Positions 51,229-60,431 of a stretch of 64,000 nt of DNA are shown here, piece by piece. The notes beneath the pieces were generated by a model. The model was not told the origin of the DNA. It was given only the letters and a program-made list of their open reading frames with translations, and did not search any database. A program made the position numbers and the translations under genes. The stretch is taken from contig NZ_JANUDX010000004.1 of NCBI RefSeq assembly GCF_024810105.1, forward strand, positions 282,768 through 346,767, read 5' to 3'. The stretch is from Stenotrophomonas sp. BIGb0135 (GTDB lineage Bacteria > Pseudomonadota > Gammaproteobacteria > Xanthomonadales > Xanthomonadaceae). Positions within the stretch are counted from its first letter, which is position 1. Every line of letters starts with the position of its first letter.

Positions 51229-52023
51229 ATGTCCGACCTGCTCTCCGCCCTCCTGCTGGGCATCCTCGAAGGCCTCACCGAATTCCTGCCGATCTCCAGC
51301 ACCGGCCACCTGCTGATCGCCCAGCACTGGCTGGGCGCGCGCTCCGACTTCTTCAACATCGTGATCCAGGCCGGCGCGATCCTGGCCATCACCCTGGTGT
51401 TCCGCCAGCGCCTGTGGTCATTGGCCACCGGCCTGCACGAGCGCGCCAACCGCGACTACGTGATGAAGCTGGGCACCGCCTTCCTGGTCACCGCGATCGT
51501 CGGCCTGCCGGTGCGCCTGGCCGGCTGGGAACTGCCCGAGACGGTCACGCCGGTGGCGTGGGCGCTGATCATCGGCGGCCTCTGGATGATCCTGGTGGAG
51601 ACCTACAGCGCGCGCCTGCCCGACCGCGACGAAGTGACCTGGAAGGTGGCGATCCTGGTCGGCCTGGCGCAGGTGGTGGCGGGCGTGTTCCCCGGCACCT
51701 CGCGCTCGGCGGCGGCGATCTTCATCGCGATGCTGTTCGGCCTGAGCCGGCGCGCGGCGGCCACCGAGTTCGTGTTCCTGGTCGGCATCCCGACCATGTT
51801 CGCTGCCAGCGCCTATGCGTTCCTGGAACTGGCCAAGGACGGCAAGCTGGCCAGCGAGAACTGGACCGACGTGGGCGTGGCCTTCGTTGCCGCGGTCATC
51901 ACCGGGTTCGTCGTAGTGAAGTGGCTGCTGGGCTACATCAAGTCGCACCGGTTCACCGCGTTTGCGTTCTATCGCATCGCGCTCGGTGCGGCCCTGCTGC
52001 TGTGGTTGCCTGCTGGCAACTGA
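51229..52023 (+). CDS. uppP: Undecaprenyl-diphosphatase UppP (BacA)
   Basis: A 264-residue polytopic membrane phosphatase that regenerates undecaprenyl phosphate, the lipid carrier of cell-wall synthesis, and contributes to bacitracin resistance. The two signature motifs are ILEGLTEFLPISSTGHLLI and GVFPGTSRSAAAIFIAMLFGLSR. About eight transmembrane helices. I start at ATG 51229 (MSDLLSALLLGILEGLTEF); an in-frame ATG at 51187 would add 14 hydrophilic residues. It is divergent from glnA. Confidence 0.96.
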   Translation: MSDLLSALLLGILEGLTEFLPISSTGHLLIAQHWLGARSDFFNIVIQAGAILAITLVFRQRLWSLATGLHERANRDYVMKLGTAFLVTAIVGLPVRLAGWELPETVTPVAWALIIGGLWMILVETYSARLPDRDEVTWKVAILVGLAQVVAGVFPGTSRSAAAIFIAMLFGLSRRAAATEFVFLVGIPTMFAASAYAFLELAKDGKLASENWTDVGVAFVAAVITGFVVVKWLLGYIKSHRFTAFAFYRIALGAALLLWLPAGN

Positions 52024-52094
52024 ACGCGACCGGCGCGCGCCAACCCCGTTTCACGTTGCACCCCGTTTTTCCACGGGTTCCCAAGGAGATGTCC

Positions 52095-52928
52095 ATGAAA
52101 CGCACCCGCACCCTGATGCTGATCCTGCCGCTGGCCCTGATGGCCGCCTGCAGCAACCCCTCCACCCCGGCCCCCGCCGGTACCGGTGGCGATGACCTGG
52201 CGCCGGCTCCGACCGCCGCCGCCGACGCCAAGGCCGTGGAGAAGCTGGACATGCAGCGCCTGCAGGGCAACCACTGGCTGCTGGACAGCGCCACCGATGC
52301 AAGCGGCAAGCGCGTGGATGCGCTGTTCGCGCGCGCCGACAAGCCGGTCACGCTGGACTTCAAGGACGGCCGCCTGTCGGTGGGCAACACCTGCAACCGC
52401 ATGGGCGGCGGCTACACGCTGGCCGATGGCACGCTGACCGTCACGCCGATGGCCTCGACCATGATGGCCTGCACCGACAAGGCGCTGATGGCGCTGGACC
52501 AGGCCGTGGGTTCGCGGCTGGAGGGCGCGCTCAAGGCCGAACTGGCTGGCCAGGGCCAGCTGACCCTGCGCACCGCCACCGGTGACGTGCTGGTGTTCAC
52601 CCCCGAGCCGACCGCCGAAACCCGCTACGGCGGTGAAGGCGAGACGGTATTCCTCGAGGTGGCCGCGCAGACCAAGCCGTGCTCGCACCCGATGATCCCG
52701 AACATGCAGTGCCTGCAGACCCGCGAAGTGAAATTCGACGACAAGGGCCTCAAACAGGGCACGCCGGGCGCGTTCGAGAATTTCTACGGCACGATCGAGG
52801 GCTACACCCACGAAGATGGCGTGCGCAACGTGGTGCGCGTGAAGCGCTACACGATCGCCAACCCGCCGGCCGATGGCTCGTCGCTGGCGTACGTGCTGGA
52901 CATGGTGGTCGAGTCGGAACAGAAGTAA
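52095..52928 (+). CDS. META and DUF4377 domain lipoprotein
   Basis: A 277-residue lipoprotein (LMLILPLALMAAC, C17) started at the ATG with AAGGAG 6 bases upstream. Residues about 55-170 are a META/HslJ domain (LQGNHWLLDSATDASGKRVDALF, VGNTCNRMGGGYTLADGTLTVTPMASTMMACTD). Residues about 185-275 match DUF4377 (VAAQTKPCSHPMIPNMQCLQTREVKFDDKG, FENFYGTIEGYTHEDGVRNVVRVKRY). HslJ-type proteins are linked to novobiocin and heat resistance in E. coli; here an envelope-stress role is inferred. Confidence 0.88.
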   Translation: MKRTRTLMLILPLALMAACSNPSTPAPAGTGGDDLAPAPTAAADAKAVEKLDMQRLQGNHWLLDSATDASGKRVDALFARADKPVTLDFKDGRLSVGNTCNRMGGGYTLADGTLTVTPMASTMMACTDKALMALDQAVGSRLEGALKAELAGQGQLTLRTATGDVLVFTPEPTAETRYGGEGETVFLEVAAQTKPCSHPMIPNMQCLQTREVKFDDKGLKQGTPGAFENFYGTIEGYTHEDGVRNVVRVKRYTIANPPADGSSLAYVLDMVVESEQK

Positions 52929-52933
52929 CCGCG

Positions 52934-52956
52934 GAGTACCGGCCGTTGGCCGGTCC
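52934..52956. repeat. SMAG-like palindrome
   Basis: GTACCGGCCGTTGGCCGGT keeps the palindrome-plus-central-GTTG design of the other SMAG elements with different arms. It sits just after the META lipoprotein gene. A related GC palindrome beginning GTAGTGCCGGC lies at about 53027. Confidence 0.55.
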
Positions 52957-52990
52957 GCGGCCGGGGCGGCACGCACGCACCGCAGACGAC

Positions 52991-53016
52991 GAAGGGCGGC
53001 CCATGGGCCGCCCTTC
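52991..53016. terminator. Bidirectional terminator between META lipoprotein and PEBP genes
   Basis: Perfect 12-bp stem GAAGGGCGGCCC / GGGCCGCCCTTC with a two-base loop, with TTC following on the plus strand. Confidence 0.7.
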
Positions 53017-53073
53017 TTCATGACCGGGTAGTGCCGGCAGACCGGCCTGCACCGGCGTCTGCCGGATCGCCGA

Positions 53074-53685
53074 TCAGGCCAGCGCCGGGTTCAGCGTGTA
53101 GGTGCCGTGCAGCGTCGCTTCGGCCAGTACGTGGCCGTGCATCGCACGGTGCACGTCGGCCGCGGTGAACGGCGTGGGCAGGTCCAGCTGCGCCACGTCG
53201 AGGGCGAACACGCGGAAGAAATAGCGGTGCACGCGTTCGTCGTTGAACGGCGGGTACGGGCCGTCATAGCCGAGGTACTGGCCGGCCATGTCCGGATTGC
53301 CGGCGAACCAGCCGGTGAAGTCGTTCAGGCCCTGGCGCGCGCCCGCCGGTCCGGCCGGTGCGGTTTTGCCCTTGACCGTGAAGCCTTCGCTGCAGCTGCC
53401 CGCGGCGATGGCATGGACGCTGGCCGGGATATCGGCCATCGCCCAGTGGACGAAATCAGCGCGCGGCTGGTCGCGCGGTACGCTGCAATCGTGGCGACCG
53501 ACCGTGTCCGGCACGGTCGGCACGTCCGGATCGACGCACAGCAGGGCGAACGAACGGGTGCCCTCGGGCACCTCGCTCCAGGCCAGCTGCGGGTTGCGGT
53601 TGGCGGCGAAGCCGTTGGCGTCGCCGGCGGCGAACTCGGCCGCGATCGGCTGGCCGGCGTGGATGCTGGTGCTGCTCAGGCGCAT
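53074..53685 (-). CDS. YbhB/YbcL (PEBP) family protein
   Basis: A 203-residue phosphatidylethanolamine-binding-like protein. Ligand-pocket motifs: LLCVDPDVPTVPDTVG, DFVHWAMADIPASVHAIA, GKTAPAGPAGARQGLNDFTGWFAGNPDM, YLGYDGPYPPFNDERVHRYFFRVFALD. No signal peptide, so cytosolic. Biological role in bacteria is not defined. It starts 9 bases after the stop codon of the TPR-sulfotransferase gene and is probably co-transcribed with it. Confidence 0.9.
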   Translation of the reverse strand: MRLSSTSIHAGQPIAAEFAAGDANGFAANRNPQLAWSEVPEGTRSFALLCVDPDVPTVPDTVGRHDCSVPRDQPRADFVHWAMADIPASVHAIAAGSCSEGFTVKGKTAPAGPAGARQGLNDFTGWFAGNPDMAGQYLGYDGPYPPFNDERVHRYFFRVFALDVAQLDLPTPFTAADVHRAMHGHVLAEATLHGTYTLNPALA

Positions 53686-53694
53686 GGGGGGTCC

Positions 53695-55764
53695 TTACTG
53701 TTCGGGATAGCCAAGACGGACGGCGACGGGGGTCAGCAGCGCGAACGCCGGTGCCATCAGCTCGCGATACTGGCGCCATTCCCCGCTGGGCATGCGTGGC
53801 GGCCCCAGCGAGGGCGCCGGCGGGAAGCGCGTGCCGAACAGGTGGCCGAGGTGCGCGGCCATCACTGCCGGGTCGTTGCCGATGTCATCGATGCGCACCA
53901 GCGCGTGCGGGTACAGATCCTGTTCGTGCAGCGTGGCCACCTGGGCCAGCGAACGTGCCAGCCATTCGGCGGCCTCGTCGATGGAGGTGACCGCCAGCGG
54001 GGCAGGCGCGCCGTTGGCCAGCCAGTGCAGCAGCATGTCGCGCGGGTCGCGCAGCACCACCAGCAGGCGCCCTTCGGGCAACTGCGGGCGCAGCGCCCAC
54101 AGCAGCGCGTTGTCCCACCACAGCAGCCAGTCGATCAGGTTGGCGTCGGCCAGGCCACGCGCCGGCAACTGCTCGCGCCACTGCTCCACCAGCCGTTCGG
54201 GGCTGAGCTTGCCGGTCGAGAGGTCCTGCAGGGTGTGGTAGCTCTGGAAGGCATCGTCGGGCGGGTTGGGGCCGAAGCGGTCGCCACGCAGCACCGGGCT
54301 GGCCGCCGCGATCGCGGCGATCACCCGTTCCACGCCGGAGCCGGGGGCGCCCCAGACGAACATCGGGCGGGCGGTATTGGCCTCGCTGATGCTGCCCAGG
54401 TCGGGCCAGGTCAGCGGTGCCTTGGCCTGCGGCGGCAGCGGCAGGCGCTGGCCGGCCTCGGCCACGTGCAGGCCGACCCAGCTGCGCAGGGCGTCGGCGT
54501 GCTGGCCGGCTTCGTGCTGCACCGAGCCCAGCCACGCACGCAGGGTGCCCTTGGCGTCGTCATGCGCGGCGTCATGGATGGCCTGCACATGCGCCACCGC
54601 CGCGGCGGGATCACGCGCCAGCAGGGCATCGACAATGCGCGTCTCGCCACTGGCGCGGCCCGGCTCGATCGCCACGATGCGGCGCGCCACGGCTTCGGCG
54701 GCGTCGTTCTCGCCGGCCATGTCGTGCAGGCGCATGCGCGTTTCCATCGCCGGCAGGTGCGCGGGCATGGCCTGCAGCCAACGCTCGGCCACCGCCACCG
54801 CGTCGGCACTGCCCACCGTTTCGATGGACAGGCGCGCCAGCCACAGGTCGTGCAGCTGCGGGTGGGTCTCCAGCACCGCATCGAGGGTGTCGCGGGCCTG
54901 CTGCTCGCGGCCCAGGCGCTGCCAGGCCATCAGCAGCAGCTGCAGGGTCTGTCGGTCGGCGGGGCTCTGCTCCAGCAGCGGCAGCAGGTGTTCCAGGGCC
55001 TGCAACGGCTGCCCGGACTGCAATTCCAGCTCGCCGGCCAGGCGGCGCATCGCCGGGGTGTCACCCTCGGCAGAGGCCAGGATCTGGCGCATGGTCGCCG
55101 CCGCGCCGTCGATGTTGCCCTGGCGCACCTGCAACTGGACCAGCAGGCCAAACAGCGAGGTCAGCGCCGGATTGAGGTCGAGCACGCGGCGGAACGCCTG
55201 CTCGGCGAAGGCCAGCATCTCCTTGCCCAGGTAGGCAAAGCCCAGTGCGTACAGCACGCGCGCGTCGTTGGGCAGCGCCTGTGCGGCCGCCGACAACAGC
55301 GCCACCGCACGGTCGCCCTCGCCACGGCGCAGCGCGATCATGCCGTTGAGGGCGGCCAGCTCGGGGTGGTCCGGCTCGACCCGGCTGGCGGTGCGGGTGA
55401 CCCGCTCGGCCTCGTCCACGTCGTTGCGGGCCAGCGCCATGTGCGCCTGCATCAGGTAAGCGGCCAACGCGTTGGGGTTCAGCGTGGCGGTGCGGTCCAG
55501 CGCCGAGTCGGCGGCGTCGAACTGGCGCAGGGCCAGCAGCAGGCCGGCATGCTGCAAGTGCAGGTCCGGGTTTTCCGGGGCCAGTGCCAGCGCCTGCTGG
55601 AGGCTGTCCAGGGCCGCATCGAACTGGCCCTGCTGCTGCAGCGATAGGGCCAGCCAGCGGTGCGCCTGCGGCTGCTCCGGCTCGGCCTGGATCCACTCGC
55701 GGGCCAGCTGCGCGGCGTCGTCGGCCGCGTTGCGGCGCAGGGCTTGGAGAATCTTGTCTTGCAT
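53695..55764 (-). CDS. TPR-repeat protein with C-terminal sulfotransferase-like domain
   Basis: A 689-residue protein. Residues about 5-420 are TPR repeats (e.g. ALSLQQQGQFDAALDSLQQALALAPENPDLHLQHAGLLLAL). From about residue 465 a sulfotransferase fold begins: PMFVWGAPGSGVERVIAAIAAASP is the 5'-phosphosulfate-type loop and LLVVLRDPRDMLLHWL the 3'-phosphate-binding block. The P-loop lacks the usual Thr/Ser ending, so activity is doubtful. Similar TPR-sulfotransferases occur in Xanthomonadaceae. Possible targets are proteins or polysaccharides; none can be named. Confidence 0.82.
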   Translation of the reverse strand: MQDKILQALRRNAADDAAQLAREWIQAEPEQPQAHRWLALSLQQQGQFDAALDSLQQALALAPENPDLHLQHAGLLLALRQFDAADSALDRTATLNPNALAAYLMQAHMALARNDVDEAERVTRTASRVEPDHPELAALNGMIALRRGEGDRAVALLSAAAQALPNDARVLYALGFAYLGKEMLAFAEQAFRRVLDLNPALTSLFGLLVQLQVRQGNIDGAAATMRQILASAEGDTPAMRRLAGELELQSGQPLQALEHLLPLLEQSPADRQTLQLLLMAWQRLGREQQARDTLDAVLETHPQLHDLWLARLSIETVGSADAVAVAERWLQAMPAHLPAMETRMRLHDMAGENDAAEAVARRIVAIEPGRASGETRIVDALLARDPAAAVAHVQAIHDAAHDDAKGTLRAWLGSVQHEAGQHADALRSWVGLHVAEAGQRLPLPPQAKAPLTWPDLGSISEANTARPMFVWGAPGSGVERVIAAIAAASPVLRGDRFGPNPPDDAFQSYHTLQDLSTGKLSPERLVEQWREQLPARGLADANLIDWLLWWDNALLWALRPQLPEGRLLVVLRDPRDMLLHWLANGAPAPLAVTSIDEAAEWLARSLAQVATLHEQDLYPHALVRIDDIGNDPAVMAAHLGHLFGTRFPPAPSLGPPRMPSGEWRQYRELMAPAFALLTPVAVRLGYPEQ

Positions 55765-55860
55765 GACGGTCCAGCGTGGGGTCAAACCCCGATTGTAGAA
55801 CACGCCTACGGCGATCACCCGTGCGCCGCGCCGCGCCCGGCGGGCCGCCGCCGGGCCGGC

Positions 55861-56853
55861 TCAGCGCAGGGCTTCGATGCGCAGCCGCTGGGCCACCCAG
55901 CGCTCGGAGAAACCGTCGCCGCGCCAGTTTTCCAGGAAGCCGCAATGGCCGCCCCACGGGGCGATCTCCAGGTGGGCGTGGGCCGGCAGCCCCCAGCCGT
56001 TGAAGGTGGCGAAGGGAATCACCGGGTCGTCCTTGGCCATCAGGATGTCCGCCGGCACGGCCAGCTCGGCCAGGCGGTCGCCGGCGATGGAATAGCCGTC
56101 GAAGTACGCCTGCAGCGAGCCGAAGTCGGTGTGGTGTTCGACCAGCCAGGCGGTCAGCGCGCGGATGTCCAGCTTGAGCACGCGGTCGTCCCAGTCGCTC
56201 AGCTCGGGGAACAGGTCGCGCTTGCGGCGCAGCGAGCCGGCCCACTTGCGGCGGAAGTACCAGTCGTACATCGCCGGACCGTTCTCGATGCTCTCCATGG
56301 TGATGGCCGGATCGAGCACCGGGCACACCGAGGCGACCCGGCGCAGCGGCACCCCGGCAGAGGGCGCCCGCAATGCCAGACGCAGCACGAAGTTGCCGCC
56401 CAGCGAGTAACCGGCCGCCACCAGCGGCAGTTGCGGCCAGCGCAGGGCGATGTCGCTGGCGGCGTGCACCACTTCATCGATGCGATTGGAATGGAAGATG
56501 CCGGGATTGAGGTGATGGGTATTGCCGTGGTCGCGGAAATTCAGCCGCACCACGTCAAAGCCTTCCTCGAGCATGCGCGCGGCGGTCATGCGCATGTAGC
56601 TGGACTCGGCACTGCCTTCCCAGCCGTGCAGCAGCAGCGCCATGCCGATCGGCTCGCGGCCTTCCACGTGGCTGTGCCAGCCCTGCAGGCGCACGCCCTG
56701 GCCACCGTCCAGGATCAGTTCCTCGGTGACCGCGCCGGTGGCGGCAAGCAGCATCAGCCCACGCTGCATGCGCATGCGGCTGGAGCTGAGCATCGACTGC
56801 AGGTGCGGATTGCGCAGCCAACGCGGGGGTTGATAGTCGGCAGCGGTCAACAT
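55861..56853 (-). CDS. Alpha/beta hydrolase (YheT-like)
   Basis: A 330-residue hydrolase starting at ATG 56853. YheT-type N-terminus (YQPPRWLRNPHLQSMLSSSRMR), oxyanion-hole region MALLLHGWEGSAESSYMRM, nucleophile elbow VAAGYSLGGNFVLRLAL and C-terminal acid/His pair AKDDPVIPFATF and APWGGHCGFLENW. Length is normal for the YheT/ABHD1-3 family, predicted lipid esterases. It lies 53 bases after plsC on the same strand. Confidence 0.9.
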   Translation of the reverse strand: MLTAADYQPPRWLRNPHLQSMLSSSRMRMQRGLMLLAATGAVTEELILDGGQGVRLQGWHSHVEGREPIGMALLLHGWEGSAESSYMRMTAARMLEEGFDVVRLNFRDHGNTHHLNPGIFHSNRIDEVVHAASDIALRWPQLPLVAAGYSLGGNFVLRLALRAPSAGVPLRRVASVCPVLDPAITMESIENGPAMYDWYFRRKWAGSLRRKRDLFPELSDWDDRVLKLDIRALTAWLVEHHTDFGSLQAYFDGYSIAGDRLAELAVPADILMAKDDPVIPFATFNGWGLPAHAHLEIAPWGGHCGFLENWRGDGFSERWVAQRLRIEALR

Positions 56854-56906
56854 GGGCGGCAGACTGCTCCCGATGGCGACGCCGGCGCGTGAAGGGCCGC
56901 CATGCA

Positions 56907-57698
56907 CTATTCGGCGGACATCGCCGCCAGGATGCGCGCGCGCGAGGTTTCGGCGATGCGGCGACGGCCTTCCAGGTCATGGGTCCCGATCGGCGCCAGG
57001 AAATGCACCTCGGCGCGACGCGCCGGTTCTCCCAGCAGGCGCAGGAAGTTGGCGAAGAAACTCTCCTTCGGACCAAAGGCGACGATGGTCTGGGCGTCAC
57101 CGCGCCAGCCGTAGCGCAGCGCCACCGGCTGCACCGGGACCTGGGCTTCGACGGCGGCCTGGAAGATGCGCGCATGGAACGGGCCGACGTCGTGGCCGCC
57201 GCGGGTGCGTCCTTCCGGGAACACGCCCACGGCCTTGCCCTCGCGCAGGCGCACGACCATTTCCTGCATCACCCCACCGAGCGATTCGGTGCTGCCGCGC
57301 TGGTGGAAGATGGTCTGGCCGCGCGCGGCCAACCAGCCCACCACGGGCCAGCCGGCGATTTCGCGCTTGGCGACGAAGCCCATCATGCGCTGGCTGTGCA
57401 GCACCGAGATGTCCACCCAGCTGACGTGATTGGCCACGAACAGCACGGCACCCGGCAGTGGCGTGCCGATCCGCTGCAGGCGGAAGCCGAAGATCCACAT
57501 CAGCCCGCCGGACCATGCGTTGACCGCGGCATGCTCGAACAGGCGCGTGCCCACGCGCATGCGTCCCCATGGCGGGAGCATGGCGATCAGCAGCATCGGC
57601 AGGAACAGCAACAGGTGGACCAGCAGCAGCGGTACGCGGTACAGATAACGGCACACACGCGCCACGCCGCCACGTGAGGCCGGGGTGGGGGAATTCAT
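56907..57698 (-). CDS. 1-acyl-sn-glycerol-3-phosphate acyltransferase (PlsC family)
   Basis: A 263-residue membrane acyltransferase. An N-terminal hydrophobic helix (VPLLLVHLLLFLPMLLIAMLP) leads to the acyltransferase blocks NHVSWVDI (NHX4D, catalytic His and Asp), GVFPEGRTRGG (glycerol-phosphate binding) and VPVQPVALRY. It likely makes phosphatidic acid or acts in ornithine-lipid or LPA remodelling. No second acyltransferase gene lies adjacent in this window. Start at ATG 57698, weak ribosome site. Confidence 0.92.
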   Translation of the reverse strand: MNSPTPASRGGVARVCRYLYRVPLLLVHLLLFLPMLLIAMLPPWGRMRVGTRLFEHAAVNAWSGGLMWIFGFRLQRIGTPLPGAVLFVANHVSWVDISVLHSQRMMGFVAKREIAGWPVVGWLAARGQTIFHQRGSTESLGGVMQEMVVRLREGKAVGVFPEGRTRGGHDVGPFHARIFQAAVEAQVPVQPVALRYGWRGDAQTIVAFGPKESFFANFLRLLGEPARRAEVHFLAPIGTHDLEGRRRIAETSRARILAAMSAE

Positions 57699-57879
57699 CC
57701 GCGAACGATACCGGAGCGCCGCGGGGTCTGCCAGCGCGAACCGGACAAATCGATGGCGCGGGCGGGCCAGCCACCGCAGGGGGTCAAGCCACTGCCCGTG
57801 CCTGGCACAGCGCGTCAGCCGACTGTGCGCCGGCGCACTGTGCCGACCGGCGCAACACAGCATCCGCGGCGTAGTGCGC

Positions 57880-58317
57880 TCAGGCCGGGGCGACCGCCGG
57901 CACGACCGCCAGGGTCAGCCGCGAGGTGCACACCAGGCGGCCACCCTCATCTTCGATGCGGATGTCCCAGACGTGGGTGCTGCGGCCCACGTGGATGGCA
58001 CGTGCCGTGCCGGTGACCACGCCGCCACGCACCGCGCGGATGTGGTTGGCGTTGATTTCCAGGCCCACGCAGACCTGCCGGGTGGTGTCCACGCACAGGT
58101 TGCCGGCACTGCTGCCGAGGGTTTCGGCCAGCACCACCGAGGCGCCGCCATGCAGGATGCCGTAGGGCTGGCGGGTGCGTTCGTCGACCGGCATGGTCGC
58201 GCTGACCCAGTCCTCGCCGGCCGCGGTGAAGACGATGCCCAGATGGTCGATCAGGGTGGTGCGGCTGAGTGCGTTGAGTGCCTCGATCGACACCGCTTCG
58301 CGGAATACCTGGGCCAT
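57880..58317 (-). CDS. Hotdog-fold thioesterase (YbdB/MenI type)
   Basis: A 145-residue acyl-CoA thioesterase with ribosome site ACGGAG before ATG 58317. Family signature PYGILHGGASVVLAETLGSSAGN contains the substrate HGG and catalytic Glu, followed by VGLEINANHIRAVRGGVVTGTARAIHVGRSTHVWDIRI. Relatives hydrolyse aromatic or naphthoyl-CoA (EntH, MenI). It stands 26 bases downstream of the PLD gene. Confidence 0.92.
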   Translation of the reverse strand: MAQVFREAVSIEALNALSRTTLIDHLGIVFTAAGEDWVSATMPVDERTRQPYGILHGGASVVLAETLGSSAGNLCVDTTRQVCVGLEINANHIRAVRGGVVTGTARAIHVGRSTHVWDIRIEDEGGRLVCTSRLTLAVVPAVAPA

Positions 58318-58343
58318 GCGGCGTCTCCGTGCGACGAAAGGAA

Positions 58344-60431
58344 TTACAGGATCGGCACCAGGCCGGCGCCGAAGGCGGTGAGCATGCGCACCAGCAGCCA
58401 CTTCGGGCCGACGTTGACCTCGGGGAAGTCACCGACCGAGACGTAGCAGGTGTGGAAGTCCTTGTCCTGGCGACGCAACGGCTCGGGGCAGTTCGGCCCG
58501 GGCTGGAACTCGTAATCGGTGGCGTAACGCCACGGCCAGAAATCCAGCACCGGCAAAGCCTCGGAGGCCTTGCCGACGCTGTAGTTGAGGCCCGACAGCA
58601 CCGGCGGCTTGGTGCGCGGGGCCACCGTCCAGGAGTTCTGCGGGTGGATGTCGCGCAGGATGCTCTGGGCCAGCGCCTCGGCGAAGACCGGGTCGTCGAT
58701 GATCACCGCGCCTTCGGTGTTGTAGTTCTCGCTGCGCGGGTCGAAGTTGTGCGTGCCGATCACGCCGATACGCCGATCGACCACCATCGACTTGGCGTGC
58801 AGGCCCATGCGCGCGCCGGTGCGGGTGACCGGCAGCGGCTTGTTGACGGCCTTGGTGCCCAGGAACGAGGGCCGGGTTTCGGCACGCAGCACGCGCCGTT
58901 CGACCACGCTGCCATCGGTGCGGCGGCGTGCGGCCGGGCCCGGCGTGGGCTGGCGCCGGGGCGGGTCGGCGGCGGTATCGGTATCGGCATCGACGCTGGC
59001 CGGCCGCATCGCGGCGCCGGCATCGGCACTGCGACGGCTGCCGCCACTGGCGCTGCCGCGTGCATTGCTGCCGGCCGCGCTCCCGCCGATCAGGCTGTTG
59101 CGCTTGCCGTCCGGGGGCGGTGCGTCGCCGAGCGGCGCCGGCAGCAGGTTGCGATAGTCGACCGGCGCATCCAGCGGGAACGGCTTGAACTCGTACAGGT
59201 TGAAGCCAAGCTCGCGCATGTTGCGGCGCTTGTACTTGTAGGACAGCGCGTAGACGATCGGGTTGTCGGTGGCCGCCAGGCTGTTGGTGGACACCACGAT
59301 GCGCGGCGCCTGTTCGCGCTTGCGCAGGTCGCCGAACAGCTTGCGCGCCGGCTTGGACAGCACCAGATACGGGGTCTGCAGCAACACTTCGCTCTGCGCA
59401 CTGGCGATCAGCGCATCCAGCTGCGGCTCGGTCACGTGCTGGCCATTGGCCGGCTGGCTGGCGCGCTCGCGCCGGTGCTTGCGCGGCAGGTCGGCCACGT
59501 AGCGCACCGAGGCCACCGGCAAGGCGGTGTCGACGAAGGCACGGGTGATGTAGGCCGGATCGCTGGCCTCCGCGCTGACCCGCTCCACCCGTTCGGGATG
59601 GCGGTAGGCGGTGGCGGGCATCTGCGGGGCGCCCTGGTCCAGGAGGGTGCGGCCGACATCGTTGAGGCGTTCGGCCGGGACGCTGCGCGGGGCGCGCCAG
59701 AACGCGTCGAAGTTGGTGGCCATCTCGCGCACTTCCGGGCCAGCCACCAGCACGTCGCGGTCGCGGAAGTTGTACTCGCTGTCCCAGTCGTAATAGTCGT
59801 CCTGGTAGTTGCGCCCGCCGACCACGCCCAGCGCGTCGTCGATCACCAGCAGCTTGTTGTGCATGCGCTGGTTGAAGCGGCGGAAGCAGCAGAGCACGCT
59901 GCCGGCGTAATCGAAATAGTTCAGCCGCGCCTTGCCGAAGGTCGGGTTGTACACGCGCAGCTCGAAGTTCTGGTGGCTGCTGGCCAGCGCGCCGAGGATC
60001 TGCAGGTCGGAGATGGCCGAGAGCTGGTCGATCAGCACGCGCACCTTGACCCCGCGCCGGGCGGCGGCGAGCAGTTCGTCCAGCACCAGCCGGGCGCTGT
60101 CGTCCTTGTCGAAGATGTAGGTCTGCAGGTCGATGCTGCGGGTGGCGCTGCGGATCAGGTTGAGCCGGGCGACCAGCGACACCTCGCCCTCATCGATGAT
60201 GGTGGCGTAGTGGCGCGGGGCGGCCTCGGTCGATTCGGAGAAGGCCTTGCCGCCGAGCGCGCGCAGCGGCGAGTCCAGGGCGCAGCGGTCCGGCTGGGTG
60301 CAGTCGACCACGCTCGAACGTGCCTGCACGGCGATGCCGGCGGCACGGTCGCGCTGTGCATTGGACAGCGACGCACAGCCGCCGACCAGCAACAGCGTTG
60401 CCAGCATCACCACACGCATCAATGGGGTCAC
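58344..60431 (-). CDS. Phospholipase D family lipoprotein, cardiolipin synthase C-like
   Basis: A 695-residue protein with a lipoprotein-type signal (VVMLATLLLVGGC, C19). Two HKD motifs: H191-N-K-L4-D198 in RMHNKLLVIDDALGVVGGRN and H545-A-K in LHAKSMVVDRRIGVIGTHNFDPRSENY. This is the ClsC layout, condensing phosphatidylglycerol with another phospholipid. Residues about 436-510 are a low-complexity Ala/Ser/Arg/Pro insertion between the catalytic halves, not seen in E. coli ClsC. It overlaps the YceI gene by 4 bases. Confidence 0.88.
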   Translation of the reverse strand: MTPLMRVVMLATLLLVGGCASLSNAQRDRAAGIAVQARSSVVDCTQPDRCALDSPLRALGGKAFSESTEAAPRHYATIIDEGEVSLVARLNLIRSATRSIDLQTYIFDKDDSARLVLDELLAAARRGVKVRVLIDQLSAISDLQILGALASSHQNFELRVYNPTFGKARLNYFDYAGSVLCCFRRFNQRMHNKLLVIDDALGVVGGRNYQDDYYDWDSEYNFRDRDVLVAGPEVREMATNFDAFWRAPRSVPAERLNDVGRTLLDQGAPQMPATAYRHPERVERVSAEASDPAYITRAFVDTALPVASVRYVADLPRKHRRERASQPANGQHVTEPQLDALIASAQSEVLLQTPYLVLSKPARKLFGDLRKREQAPRIVVSTNSLAATDNPIVYALSYKYKRRNMRELGFNLYEFKPFPLDAPVDYRNLLPAPLGDAPPPDGKRNSLIGGSAAGSNARGSASGGSRRSADAGAAMRPASVDADTDTAADPPRRQPTPGPAARRRTDGSVVERRVLRAETRPSFLGTKAVNKPLPVTRTGARMGLHAKSMVVDRRIGVIGTHNFDPRSENYNTEGAVIIDDPVFAEALAQSILRDIHPQNSWTVAPRTKPPVLSGLNYSVGKASEALPVLDFWPWRYATDYEFQPGPNCPEPLRRQDKDFHTCYVSVGDFPEVNVGPKWLLVRMLTAFGAGLVPIL

